A DNA stretch of 64,000 nucleotides, taken from Cryptomeria japonica. Lineage: Eukaryota; Streptophyta; Pinopsida; Cupressales; Cupressaceae. Location: contig NC_081415.1 in NCBI RefSeq assembly GCF_030272615.1, forward strand, positions 421,378,757 through 421,442,756, read 5' to 3'. The translations under genes were made by a program, and so were the position numbers. Shown here piece by piece: positions 53,441-64,000 of the stretch. The notes beneath the pieces were generated by a model. It had not been told where the DNA came from, ran no database searches, and saw only the letters and a program-made list of their open reading frames with translations. Positions within the stretch are counted from its first letter, which is position 1; every line of letters begins with the position of its first letter.

Positions 53441-56400
53441 GCAACATTCAAAAATCAAGTTCAGATCATAGGGCACTTAATGATGATTTGATCGAGTGTA
53501 AGCGATCAAGACACCCAAATCAGAAGCCTAAAGAATGAATAATAGGGTTTTGAGAATCCAACATAGGTAACAATGGTTCTTGGTAGGCTATAGGTAGTCT
53601 TTAATAGGTTTAGGAGGCAATAGCTTTCCAATGATGAAGTTATTTAGGGTTTTATATGAGTAGTTGGAATTGTTGGAACAATAAAGAATTAAGGGCAGTT
53701 TGAGTACTATTTTTTTTGATTTTTGGCAAAGTGTTCTTAGCTAGGTCTTGGTTGATGCAACATCTATTTTCAAAAACAGATTTACAACTTCTTCAAGGGT
53801 TTTCTCATAGCAAAAAAGCATATCTAGTCATTCAAGGTTTTGGATTAATAAACACTAACTTGTGGTTACGGCGTTCAAAGATTCAACCATAGTTTCTAGT
53901 TTCATTAAAGCTTCAGGCAATGGTTTTCCATTTTTCTAGTTGGAACAATCAGGGTTTGGTGAAATCATCAATAAGACCTAGGGTTTTGAATCTTGAATTT
54001 TCCTTGTTTCCATGGAGGACATCCGATTTGAGTCCCCAAGTTTGATTGGTAAAATTGCTTGTAGATTGATGGTTAGGCTTGTAGTATTCATTAGAGAATC
54101 TAACAAGTATCAAAACAAAAAGTTGCTTGAGAATCATTGTGGAGGCTTGTGGATCAATTTGCTATTTTTTGTCATGGCTACCTTTGATAGTTATTAATTT
54201 GGTGGTTTTTTTGGGACAAGAGAGTTGAGGGGCTATTTTTAGATCCCTTTAGTTAATTTTTATTATATAATTTGTTTAGGATTAGTTTTTCTTTGAAGTT
54301 CTTCATGCTTATTGTATTTGTGCTTATAAATGTTCATTTTTGGGATAAATATAATGATTATCCTATGTCATCCAAATTAGGCATCTTGTAACTTATAAAT
54401 AAGTGCTTTGGGCACAAGACGTTTTTTAATGGTGTTTGACGCTAATTGTTGTTCCATTTGTGTTTGTGTTATTGTGTTTGTAATTTCATTAGTCAAATCG
54501 AAAGTGAATTGTATAGAATTGATCTTTGTATTGATGATATTTTTCTATTTAGGTTGCTATTTTGCGTGCAAATTGCTAACATTTTAACTTGCACCTTTCA
54601 GTGTGACACAAAATGGAATGGGTGTGTTGCAAAATTGCCTAGAATTAGACAGGGAAGCTCATTTTAAACAAAAACTAAACTATCAATATATACTTGTTAT
54701 TTACAATCTATACGGTGTTTTGCACGTCGAATAAAACTAAAGGTCTATTTGGATTCACATAAGGCAAAGGCTAATATAGTCTTCAACTCAAGGAAAAATA
54801 TTTTTATCTTTTTTGACTGAAATACCCTATGATTACTACGTTTACACTATTTAGTTAAAAACAGAGACTAAGTAGTGCAAGCACATATAACGATTGAATA
54901 GGTTTAAATACAAGGACACTAATGCTTTGGTAGATTGAATCAAGGGATTAATATGAAGTCACAATCCTCAACTTTGAGTAAACTTGCAATACAAAGCTTG
55001 CAAACTTGCTAGAAGCAATTTAATCTATTCCATGACACAATAAATAAATAATATGAAGCCAAGAATAGACTACTATTAGGCGAACTCTAGAGTTGATTTT
55101 GATGGAGGTTTTCTTTTGTTTTGATCATGGCAAACCTTTGAAATTTAACATCATTTACATATTCCTAGATTATAGTATTTTACAAATATTTGTTTTCTTG
55201 TAGAATTTGAATAGTCATTCTAAAGATGAACCAAGTACTCATCCATTGTTGATAAATATGTATTTTGCATCTCATTTTAATGAATAGACTTTTGTTTTTT
55301 TGCATTCTCCATTTTTTTTTGGAGTTTGTTTCTTGGCTCGACATTGGTATCAAATCCATGACATTTTTCTATTCATGTGCACCAAGCTTTTCTTAGCTTG
55401 CCCCTATTTATGCTTGCTTCCATGTTTGCTCAACCTAATCCCAATCTATTGGTGTTCAGGATTTCAAATAAAATATTCTCTAAATATCCTTTGCATTCTT
55501 GCTTGCAATCGAGTCATTCTCCTACCTAGAGTACTTGCATGCCCTTTGTGCTATACTCTACATGTCCTAGCATATAATTGTGTCCTCCATTTCTACATGC
55601 GAACAATTTACAATATTCTAGGATTTGATATTTTGACCATGAAAGTCTACAACGTAATATAACAAGGGGTTAATTTTGGAAGCCAATTCGTCAATGGAGA
55701 TAAGCAGTAAGAGAGTGTCCCAATATGGGAAATGAACGACAAAGGCCCTTTGGTTTAGATTGGTGGCTCGTCAGACTGTGCACATAGCTTTGTTTCGGTT
55801 TGTGGCTTCCTAAAACAATTTATAGACCCTTTCATGTACCATTCTCAAATCCAAGTTTCAAAAGTTATTTAGGAGTTGTTTTTGCTTTAGAGTATTAGGT
55901 TTATTTAATAATATTTTATGTTTATAGTTTGGGAGTTGTTTTAATTTAAAACCATAAATTGGGAGAATCTAGTTAAAACCATTCTACTAAGGAGGTTTTT
56001 ATAATTCAAATGAGGATTCATTTGCATTTTATTTGTTTACTAGGGGCTAATTTTAAAAAGTGGGGTCTAATTTATTAGGTGGTCATTATACCTACTTAAA
56101 AGTAATTTTTAAGGCATGTTTAGATTTGTTGAACATTACAAGCAATAAGATGTTTTAAAAAAATTTGGTCCATAAAATTAAAAAAGAAAAAGAAAAAATG
56201 CAAACATAAAAAAAGTTATATTGTTTGGTATACATGGCGCCTCTAGTTCATACTTATATGTAATGTCGTTTGTCCTTGAGCTATTGCATCTGACACCTAA
56301 TATAGCTGCAACAATGTCTATGGCATTGACCCTATAAATTGCCAAGGAGAAATTAGGTCATATATTTTGTGAGACTGTCCCCTTCATTCACAACCCATTC

Positions 56401-56738
56401 GTCTCTATTGTCAGACAATAAATTTTACAGTAAGAAATTTTGAGTATATAAGGACGTTGCACCTACATGCAAGGATTATTTTTTCTAACTACGTGTTTTT
56501 GATAGGGTGAATCCTTTTCATGTCCTTTGTAAGTGTCATATGCCACTCTGCTCTCATGTGCTTCAAATTTTTTTTCACGTATCAATGGGTATATCAAAGG
56601 ACTAGCTTCTTCTATATATCGATGGGGATATAGGAAGGGTGAGTATATCGAGCAGTTTAGTATATTAGTTTGGTGGTATATAGAAAGGGAAACCTATCAG
56701 AGTGATAGGGAACCTATCCATCTCCATTTGATGACAAA
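53441..56738. other. No recognisable gene
   Basis: AT-rich to T-rich sequence. The longest open frames (for example 55300-55662 on +, 120 codons, Leu/Cys/Phe-rich) are not domain-like and have no supporting signals. Confidence 0.5.
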
Positions 56739-57657
56739 ATGTACTCAATCACATCAATAGTTGGTACAACATTAATCGAGAAGGACATGTCGTTAGAATG
56801 GTCAAGGAAAGATGATAATACTCTCATCTTCAATGATTTATGGTTTGACATTTGTGATGGAGTTACACAACTAATTGAACCAACACTGAAGGTAGAAATC
56901 TTTTGTCACATACAAGGGTTCAACACACTGTGGGATGTACTACACAAGTTAAAGTATCTGTATGATTACCAGTCTAAATTAGAATTCATACATTTGCAAT
57001 TGAAGTTGTTGAACCTTGAGTTGAAAATGGTGATGTAATGAGTTTGGCTTTGTAAATTTGCTCGATCAAGCATGATGTTGAAGCGTTAGCACAAATTGAT
57101 GTATATATGATCATGTTCAGAAAAAATCTTCTTCCCAAACAATTAACCTAATTGGAGTCTTTGCAAGCAAGCAAAAAAGATGGCTGAAAGAGAAAAGGCT
57201 TTTGGAAGAAAGACTAAAGCCACAAGAGAGAATATTTTCTATGCTCATCAAAAAGGCAATTCTTCCAGTAAGTTATAATCTTCCAAGAGTGAAGGAAATG
57301 AAAGAGGCAAAGGAGGAAATAGAGGACAAGGATGTAGAATTCATAGAAACAATGGGCAGCACCATGAGAAGCAAAATGATAGACAAAACATGTTTTGCAA
57401 ATGATGTGGTAGAGAAAGGAGTTATGAGGCTCATGCATACAAAGCATCATGGGATAAGATTGAGACCTATCAATAAAAAGGAAGCAAGTAAGGGAAATAA
57501 GAAAATCTCAGAATTAGATTGGACTCATCTTGCAAGTGAATGTGTGCTTTCCGCTTTAGGTGATGTCAATTATTCCTTAGTGAATTCAGCCTGGTATGAT
57601 GCTTGGATCCTAGAAATTGGGGCCACAGAATACATCTTTTCGAAGGGGCTTTTTTGA
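56739..57657 (+). pseudogene. Copia Gag and protease remnant
   Basis: The frame 56739-57038 contains FNTLWDVLHKLKYLYDYQSK, comparable with the AxxxWxxLxxxY core of copia Gag. Around 57388 another frame reads NMFCK-stop-CGRERSYEAHAY, a CX2CX4H knuckle remnant. The frame ending at 57657 has AWYDAWILEIGATEYIFSKG, in which the protease D-S-G has become E-I-G. No intact domain remains. Confidence 0.75.
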
Positions 57658-57797
57658 GAATTTTCATGCAGAAAAGAGACAATTTGACTCAAGTCACTAG
57701 AACTTAAGATTTCATTCTTCACAATGTCTTATACCTTTGTCAGTCAAAACAAAACATCTTGTCCTTGGTGCTCATTCAACAGTAAGGATGATCCATT

Positions 57798-58346
57798 TTG
57801 TTGGATGATAGAGAGGTAATAATCAAAATAATATTTGATAATACATTTATCTTGATTGGATTTGAGGAAGGGACTTTGTTGAAACTCGAAGTAAGCCTCC
57901 AATTTCAAGAAACTTTGCTTTTCTCATTGAAGGAGGAATGTCAACAAGTCTTTTGTGGTATGCAAGATTTGGGCGTATCAACTATGATAGCATTGGAATG
58001 ATGCAAAAGAATGGTGTTGTAGTTTTGTTGCCAACTATGCCCAAAACAATTGAAAAATGTGAAGCATGCATCTTGGGTAAACAACAAAGAGTGCCATTTG
58101 AAAAATCAAAGTGGAGAATTGAAAGGAAATTTTAGTTGATCCACTTTGATTTGTGTGGTCCACTATTAGTCTCTTCTACAGGTGTAAATAATTACTTCAT
58201 GCTGTTCTTTGATGACTATAGCAGAATGACATCTATTTTTTTAAGCAAAATTGTTGAAATGAAGCACAGTCCCATATTGGCACACCGAGGACTGGTAATG
58301 GTGGCAAATTCACATTAAGGGTGTTTGAAGCCTATCTAAAGAAAAA
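57798..58346 (+). pseudogene. Copia GAG-pre-integrase and integrase N-terminal part
   Basis: Frames 57938-58135 and 58136-58318 contain LLWYARFGRINYDSI (His of the zinc site replaced), CEACILGKQQRVPF (zinc Cys pair), MIHFDLCGPLLVSSTGVNNY (first catalytic Asp) and MLFFDDYSRMTSIF. Reading continues to EAYLKKN, where the LTR insertion begins. Confidence 0.85.
58342..58346. repeat. Target duplication of solo LTR, left
   Basis: AAAAA before TGTCATGTCCC. The right flank 59496-59500 is GAAAA, one mismatch. Removing the LTR restores the integrase reading across the site (YLKKN joined to GINHHP). Confidence 0.6.
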
Positions 58347-59495
58347 TGTCATGTCCCTTTTCTCAGACAGACTTTAATACTTCTTAATATTAATTAAAAG
58401 TGTTTTACAACACAATTAATATAATGAATATTAATAAAACGATTTCAAATTTGGCATCCAAGGATAGGACCCATAAATTTTAAACAAGGCAGGTATATTT
58501 TCAAGTTTCATTGTCATTGTGAAGCATCCAATTTTTTCATTCTCATTTTGTTGTTGAGATCCAAGCTATTACGCTTGTGAGGGTGAAAACCCATGAAGGC
58601 AATTATAGAGGTTAGGATAAAAATCCTACCTCATTTTAGCAAGTCTAATAGAAAATTCAGAAGTTCTGATTAGAGATCTTTGTTCCAATTCTCAATTGTA
58701 GTGACCAAATTTGCAAGCAAATGTTGGCAAATTAATTGCTGATCATTGACCATCTTTGTTGTGAAGTTGATGTTGACTTAGAAACTGCTTTAGGAGCCAC
58801 CCCAAACCTCAAATAGATCAGTTGTATTGTCTATCATTCACTTTTTGAAAAATGAGTTGTCACAAGGGGGAGTACATGGTTGTAAGGAGGCAATCTGTTG
58901 CTACGCAAGAAATCAATTTGGGTATAGCTGCTGGGTAGAACAAATCTCACCAGTCTTTAGACTAATGGCAGGCTCATAAGCACACTCTATTCCTTCTTTT
59001 GCATCCTAAGAGTAGCAATGAGCCTAGAACAATGTACACTCCAGAAATGGGGAGATCCACATAATTGGGAAGTGGTAAATGGGATTTATCTGCTAACTCA
59101 TACAGGAGAAGGCGATCCTTCATCAGACAATGTGCCACCCTAGTCTCTGTCAATATATAATGAGCTGGTATTAATGCCAAAGGTTTCATACCAGATTTGT
59201 ACTGTAGGTTGTTTCAGATCTACTCGTTAGGCCTGAGCATAAATTACTTGCACCTGCACTGTTTATTACTTATTGATCCATAAATTATTAAACAGAAGTG
59301 AGGAATCTTTCCACTTGTTTACATGGTCACTGTGTCCAATTTATATCTGCACATGAATCAGATCTGAATAACTAACAAATGATATTAATTAGAGAATTGT
59401 ATCCATCTTATTTAAGCAGTGTTAGTGGTGCTTATCTGTTATTTCTATCATGAAACTCATCCACAAAAACTTCATAATTTAACTCAAGACATTCA
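58347..59495 (+). mobile_element. Solo LTR inserted in copia integrase
   Basis: 1149 bp, TGTCATGTCC to GACATTCA. The coding sequence on either side joins perfectly in meaning (integrase YLKKN and GINHHPIVPHAPQPNGVVGK), proving that this is an insertion. No internal retroelement coding is present, so it is a solo LTR formed by LTR-LTR recombination. Its TGTCATGTCCC start resembles the TGTGACATCCCC start at 61692. Orientation is inferred from the TG...CA ends only. Confidence 0.75.
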
Positions 59496-59500
59496 GAAAA

Positions 59501-59906
59501 TGGGATCAATCATCATCCCATAGTCCCACACGCTCCTCAACCAAATGGAGTAGTTGGGAAAATGAACAAACTGTGATGAATATGGTTTGGGCTGTTGTAT
59601 TTCAAAGGAGTAAAAGTACATTTTTGGGCAGAAGTGGTTCAAACAACAACCACTTGCAATAGTTCATCTTCAACAGCTCTTAAAATGAAGACTACATTTG
59701 AAATTTGGTGTGGTCATCTTCCATTAGTGCAACATCTTCAAATGTTCAGGTCCGCACGCTTTGCATTGATTCCCAAGGAGAAAGGGAACAATTTGGACCA
59801 CAAGAATCATAAATGCATCCTTTTGGCCTACAGATTGTTTGATGAGAATAAAAAGACATTTCTTATTTCAAGAAGTGTTATCATCTATGAAGCCATTAGG
59901 ACATAG
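59501..59906 (+). pseudogene. Copia integrase C-terminal part
   Basis: Begins GINHHPIVPHAPQPNGVVGK (third catalytic Glu replaced by Gly-Lys). The frame 59595-59906 continues with FWAEVVQTTT, MKTTFEIWCGHLPLVQHLQM and ILLAYRLFDENKKTF. The last matches the conserved FLGYS-type block. Confidence 0.8.
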
Positions 59907-60239
59907 TGAGCATTGATCAACAATTGAGTTGACTTAAGAAATTTGCAAAATTTGATGTTTTCAAGGAAAATGACCTGCATACTCCAAACTTTAAAGGGAA
60001 ACATATAGTTTGAAATTTGTTGAATTTGTTTTGCCTCTAGCAATTGAAAAAGAACCCTTGAGGAAGAATTTGAAACTTCATCAAAAGATGAAAACATGTT
60101 TCAGGAGCAACCAAATGATGGAGCTTTAGATAAAGAAAATGAGGTGCCAATTGTTCTACAAGAAACATATAAAAAGATGCCAAAATGGCCCACATAGACA
60201 TTAAATGATGTTAGACCTAATGAAGTTGGAAAAAAAAGC

Positions 60240-60960
60240 CACTAGAAGTACATACAAAGCTAGACAACAACAAGAAAAGTTCCTAGAAGAGATCCAAGAA
60301 AAGATAGAAAAGCTTACCTTGGATGGCATCTAGAAGAAGAAATCAATATTGCTTTTGATTTAGAATCAACTTCTGGCAAACAAGTTGAAATGCTTGATGT
60401 GTGAAGAAGCAATGAAAATTGAATTTTATGCCTTGGTCAAGAATGGAAATGGGGAATTGGTTAATCCTCCACTCAATTTTGTAAACCCATTGGTCACAAG
60501 TGGTCCTCCAAAACAAATACAAAGCAGATGGCTCGTTTGACAAAAACAAAGCAAGTTTTCTTGCAAGGGGATACGGGTAAATGAAAGGATAGACTATTAA
60601 GAGACCTTTGCACCATTAGTGAAATAGACCACCATTTGGGTTTTATTGGTTTTAGTAGCATAAAACGAATGGAAGTCCATTAGGTAGATGTGAAAATTGA
60701 TTTTCTAGAACGACGATCTCAAAGAAATAGTTTACATTACTTAGCTTGAAGATTTTGCAGTTGAACAAAAAGTATGCAAATTGATTAAATCCCTTCATGG
60801 TTTGAAACAAGCCCCTAGAGCTTGGTATGAAAAACTCACTAATAACCTCTTCAACATGAACTTCAAGCATTTGGATTTTGAAAATGCAGCTCATTTCATT
60901 AAGACTCAAGACGATTGCATACAAAATGAAAGATTTTGAAATGACAAATTTGAGCCATCT
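60240..60960 (+). pseudogene. Copia reverse transcriptase remnant
   Basis: Readable blocks: EFYALVKNGNGELVNPP, a degraded ARLVARGY segment (FSCKGIRVNERIDY), ETFAPLVK-like, then [20 protein letters not shown], the hallmark copia RT block. Several stops are present, and the YVDD region cannot be found. The trace ends near 60960. Confidence 0.8.
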
Positions 60961-61007
60961 TCATTGCTATTTGGGTATTGAAGTGATTAAAAGTTCCTAG
61001 TCAAAGT

Positions 61008-61565
61008 TGCATGGACATGGATACGGATACAAATACGGATACGGTATTGGATACAGATACGCCCATTTTTTAAGACCCCCAATATCGATACAGCTGGATA
61101 TGACATTCATAAAAAACACATACACATATTTTACACAATTTTCTAACTTATTAGAGGAGATTTTTCATTGCTTCAAAAGCAATATAGACACATAATTGCT
61201 ACAGAAATAGTTATAACTTGATTTAACAATTTACAATATGCAAAAATAGTAGAGTTGCATTGGAAGATAACCCAAAAAAATGGGCTGCTGAAATAAAAAA
61301 ACATTCCATTTATCTATCTCATTTGGTGTAGGTTTTGTTTATACCAATGTTTTTAAAAAAAATGCATAAATGAAGTTTTTTAAAATTAAATTTAAGAAGA
61401 TTTATGTCAAATTTTGAAAAAGTCAAATAACTGAGTATTTGGCTCAGTTGGAAATCAAGATTTTTTGGGTATGCATGGGTACAGTATCTGACGTGTATCC
61501 AGGCTGTATCGGATACGTATCAGTTTTGGATACAGGGATATGCATGGCCACGAAGGGATACATGA
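61008..61565. repeat. Element bounded by GGATACG-rich ends
   Basis: Left end 61008-61100 contains repeated GGATACG / GGATACAGATACG. Right end 61467-61565 contains GTATCC, GGATACGTATC and GGATACAGGGATATGCATGG. GCATGGACATGG at the left and GCATGGCCACG at the right are similar. The middle (about 370 bp) is AT-rich without coding. This may be a non-autonomous element. Confidence 0.5.
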
Positions 61566-63508
61566 GTTTTCGGTTACTTTGTTCCTAGTGTATTCTTATC
61601 ACACAACAAAAGTATATTGGTGAACTTTGAGTAATTTGGAATAACATACTGTAAGTATAAATCACTCAACACAACCATGGAACAAAATATGTGACATCCC
61701 CATTTTCCTACCCTTTCAATTTACCAAATTTTAACCCACAAGTGAAAGAAGTGCTTTGCCAAAATACAAGTAATAAAATTTCTTTTTTTCTTTTCAATTC
61801 AAGATACATAATTGAAATAAATCTCTTTTCATTTTCATTCATCATGAATCATATACAATATCTTATTCATAAACATATGAATGCATTTACGTTATCCTTT
61901 TCAAAATTCCATTTACTTTAGGAATATTTGAATACAAATAAAGCTTCTACTGAGCTCGTAGAGTACATAAGCAAAACATAATGGTCCAAATCTCCTTCCT
62001 GGCATACATCCTCAAATATAGGTTGTCATCTACATGAGGAAGAGCATCACTCAAGCGCTTTTCCACCCAACCAAGACTTAACAGTCCCCTGTGCCTCTTC
62101 TAACTAAAGCGGCCCAACCCTTCGACGAAGAGTTTGGTTTGGTAACCTCACAATAATATAGCTTTATGAGCATAGTGTTGCATCCTAATAACTAGAGCTA
62201 CCATACATAGGTTACATTCTACATGTATGACGTTCCATGCCTAGTATGTAAACCTGGATCACAGTGAACGGACAATGTAGACAGAGGCAACCTACATTAC
62301 TTTGGCCAAAGAATTCAACACCCTGTACTTTGAGTGAGAGTCGTATGTCCACCCACTTCATTGCTCTATTTGGTAAACTGACCATTTAACTATCCCATAT
62401 TCATCCCATGAGTTAATAATAGGAAAAGTTTTAGGTTATTCCCAACCTTGGATAATCTAACCCTAGATCACCAACTCATTCATTCCTATATTCAAAGTTT
62501 CACATCATAACATAATTCTAGTTTAACATTCTCATACATGAGTCTAATCATAAGATTACAAATTCTATCACACAAGCATACAAGTACTTCCAATAACACA
62601 ATTTCTTTCTTTGTTTCAATTGAGCCTGTAATAAAGCTATCACACAATACCGACTCTTTCCTCCAAAGACACTAGCTCCACCACTATTCCATTAGCTTAG
62701 AACTTCCAAGCCTTCTACAATAGTATCTATCCTATCCTCTCACACAATAACACTATTTCCTTTTCTCAACAATGAAAATATGAGCATAAAGCAAAATGAC
62801 AAAATTAGACAAATGAAGCGGAATGGAATCGAATGGAATACCATTCTCCAAGGGAGTTCATCTATTTATACAAAAACACGAGAGACTTAATGCTACAATC
62901 AAGCTCTCTTAATCGCCACAACTATCATGCTTATTGCCACCACTATGACTATGTGGCTACTCACTAACACTATGGTTGACACATAACAGTCCACCAAAAT
63001 AATACTATGAATCATCCTTTACTAAGTCAAATATGATGATTAATCAAACTCACTACTTACCTAAACAAATAGAACTCGATCTCTAAATTCCTATTAAAAA
63101 TATAAGTATAATAACTAGGTTGTTACCTAGTTAACTATCTCACATACTCCTAATCAGTAATCAATTTTGACTTCTACCTAATTACCATACTCTTATTGAC
63201 CAATTCTTATTAATATGAAATGGGTCGATGTTTTTAATCAAGTTATTGATCCCATTAAATTCATCCCTTGCAAAGTGGAAGGGGGTTGATATGCGTATCG
63301 CGCTTTACAAACAGCGCATGTATTGCATAAAGTAAAGGGAGAGGTGGTGGTGTTACCACCGCACCACCCTCCTAAGGAGTAGGGTGCGCCACCCTCCATG
63401 GTGGGCGCTCCTACCGTTCTCTACTTCACTCCCTCCACGTAGAGGTCGAGGTGAATGGGGTGCAGACCAAGTCAATCTGCAACGTGGGAAATAAAACATG
63501 CAGGCTGA

Positions 63509-63521
63509 TATATATATAGCG
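63509..63521 (+). promoter_or_regulatory. Possible TATA box of the terminal LTR
   Basis: GATATATATATAGC follows a GC-richer segment, as in an LTR promoter. A plain (TA)n stretch is the alternative. Confidence 0.35.
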
Positions 63522-63570
63522 AATACACAAAAGACTATTATTCAATAATCAAATAGTACTTATAATTATC

Positions 63571-63592
63571 GATATATATATATATATATATA
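63571..63592. repeat. Short (TA)n microsatellite
   Basis: About ten TA units, followed shortly by GATAGATAGATA. Confidence 0.85.
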
Positions 63593-64000
63593 TTCATTGA
63601 TTATTATATAGATAGATAGATATGAAAGCACAAAGATTAAAACCTATAATAGAGATTTAATCCAACTCTTCAAACAAGGATATGACACATCACTAAACAT
63701 TACCAATTCGATAGAAGGCGACTTACCACTACCCAACTAATTCAACTCGTCTTGACCTAACTAGGTTGTGAGTGTGTGATAGCTCAATAAGGCACATATA
63801 TTAAGATCACCGAACCAAATTCCTCTCCTGAGTGATACTCTTCCTCTCCTCTGGAGGCTCATTCATTTCCTACATCCAACTTAGCACATCACAACAGTAG
63901 TCAGCTGTTATTAAAATATACATATATATATTCATCATATATTTCATATCAAAATATCATATTGATTGCATATTCATTCAATTGATTTCCAAGCAAAATA

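Larger units (their letters stand above)
56739..60960 (+). mobile_element. Decayed Ty1/copia element split by a solo LTR
   Basis: Gag-like, knuckle, protease, GAG-pre-integrase, integrase and RT remnants follow one another on + from 56739 to 60960. A 1149-bp LTR (58347-59495) is inserted within integrase. Neither LTR of the host element was found. Many stops and frame changes make this one of the oldest copies in the window. Confidence 0.8.
61692..64000 (+). mobile_element. LTR-like sequence starting TGTGACATCCCC, right end outside window
   Basis: TGTGACATCCCCATTTTCC is a start I associate with LTRs of large plant elements. The sequence is non-coding throughout. Near 63340-63440 it has a GC-rich CACCACC/AGGGTGCGCCACCC passage, and a TATA-like ATATATATATAGC is at about 63510. 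No polypurine tract precedes 61692, so this could be a solo or 5' LTR. The end is not seen. Confidence 0.45.

Noticed and set aside
55300-55662. 120-codon hydrophobic frame as a membrane protein
   Set aside because: Cys/Leu/Phe richness follows from T-rich DNA. There is no family resemblance and no supporting signals.

Overview
This window is intergenic, repeat-dominated DNA from a seed plant with a large genome. A gymnosperm is my best guess, but it is not proven. The evidence is the variety of plant-type LTR retrotransposons (Ty1/copia and Tat-lineage Ty3/gypsy with a second, archaeal-type RNase H), plant LINEs that end in an RNase H domain, a plant-mobile-domain (PMD) fragment, long AT-rich stretches and long microsatellites. 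I found no intact cellular gene, no rRNA and no convincing tRNA gene.

Layout. 1-6330: AT-rich DNA with a CA/TA microsatellite (2060-2285), an imperfect hairpin (2896-3012) and a CT-rich tract (3840-5163). 6335-7953: 5'-truncated LINE on the + strand. 7985-10177: copia gag-PR-INT remnant on the - strand. 10178-12640: non-coding retroelement sequence ending in a polypurine tract and an LTR. 12717-13616: microsatellites and an 80-bp duplication. 13891-14604: an unrecognised ORF. 14831-43370: a four-level nest. 43380-46890: duplicated sequence and a - strand LINE remnant with an extra, unidentified reading frame. 48145-50650: a 1-kb tandem duplication and an array of very small LTR elements (TRIM-like) whose LTRs carry tRNA-like A and B boxes. 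50660-56700: mostly featureless, with a degenerate repeat at 52770-53440. 56739-60960: a copia remnant split by a solo LTR. 61008-61565: a GGATACG-rich element. 61692 to the end: an LTR-like sequence.

The nest can be read base by base. An old gypsy-type LTR (14831-14891, resuming at about 41957) was entered by a - strand copia element. The 3' LTR of that element was entered by a + strand copia element (15780-38215, TSD CCACT). The 5' LTR of that one was entered by a 14.7-kb Tat-lineage element (16483-31188, TSD GAACC). The empty target of the Tat element survives in the copia 3' LTR at 37416-37420.

The Tat element is the most interesting object. It has an intact 1158-codon Gag-protease frame with a G-patch-like C-terminus and a pol broken by stops and one frameshift. 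Beyond pol it carries an antisense, apparently spliced PMD-like gene with a GT-AG intron of about 807 bp. That intron holds a row of seven hairpins with a constant 15-nt loop and changing but mostly still-paired stems. It also holds an array of a GACACAGACGCG motif that is the exact reverse complement of a motif array in the gag leader. In effect each of the two opposed transcription units has a CGCGTCTGTGTC array near its own 5' end. All elements in the window look defective for autonomous movement.
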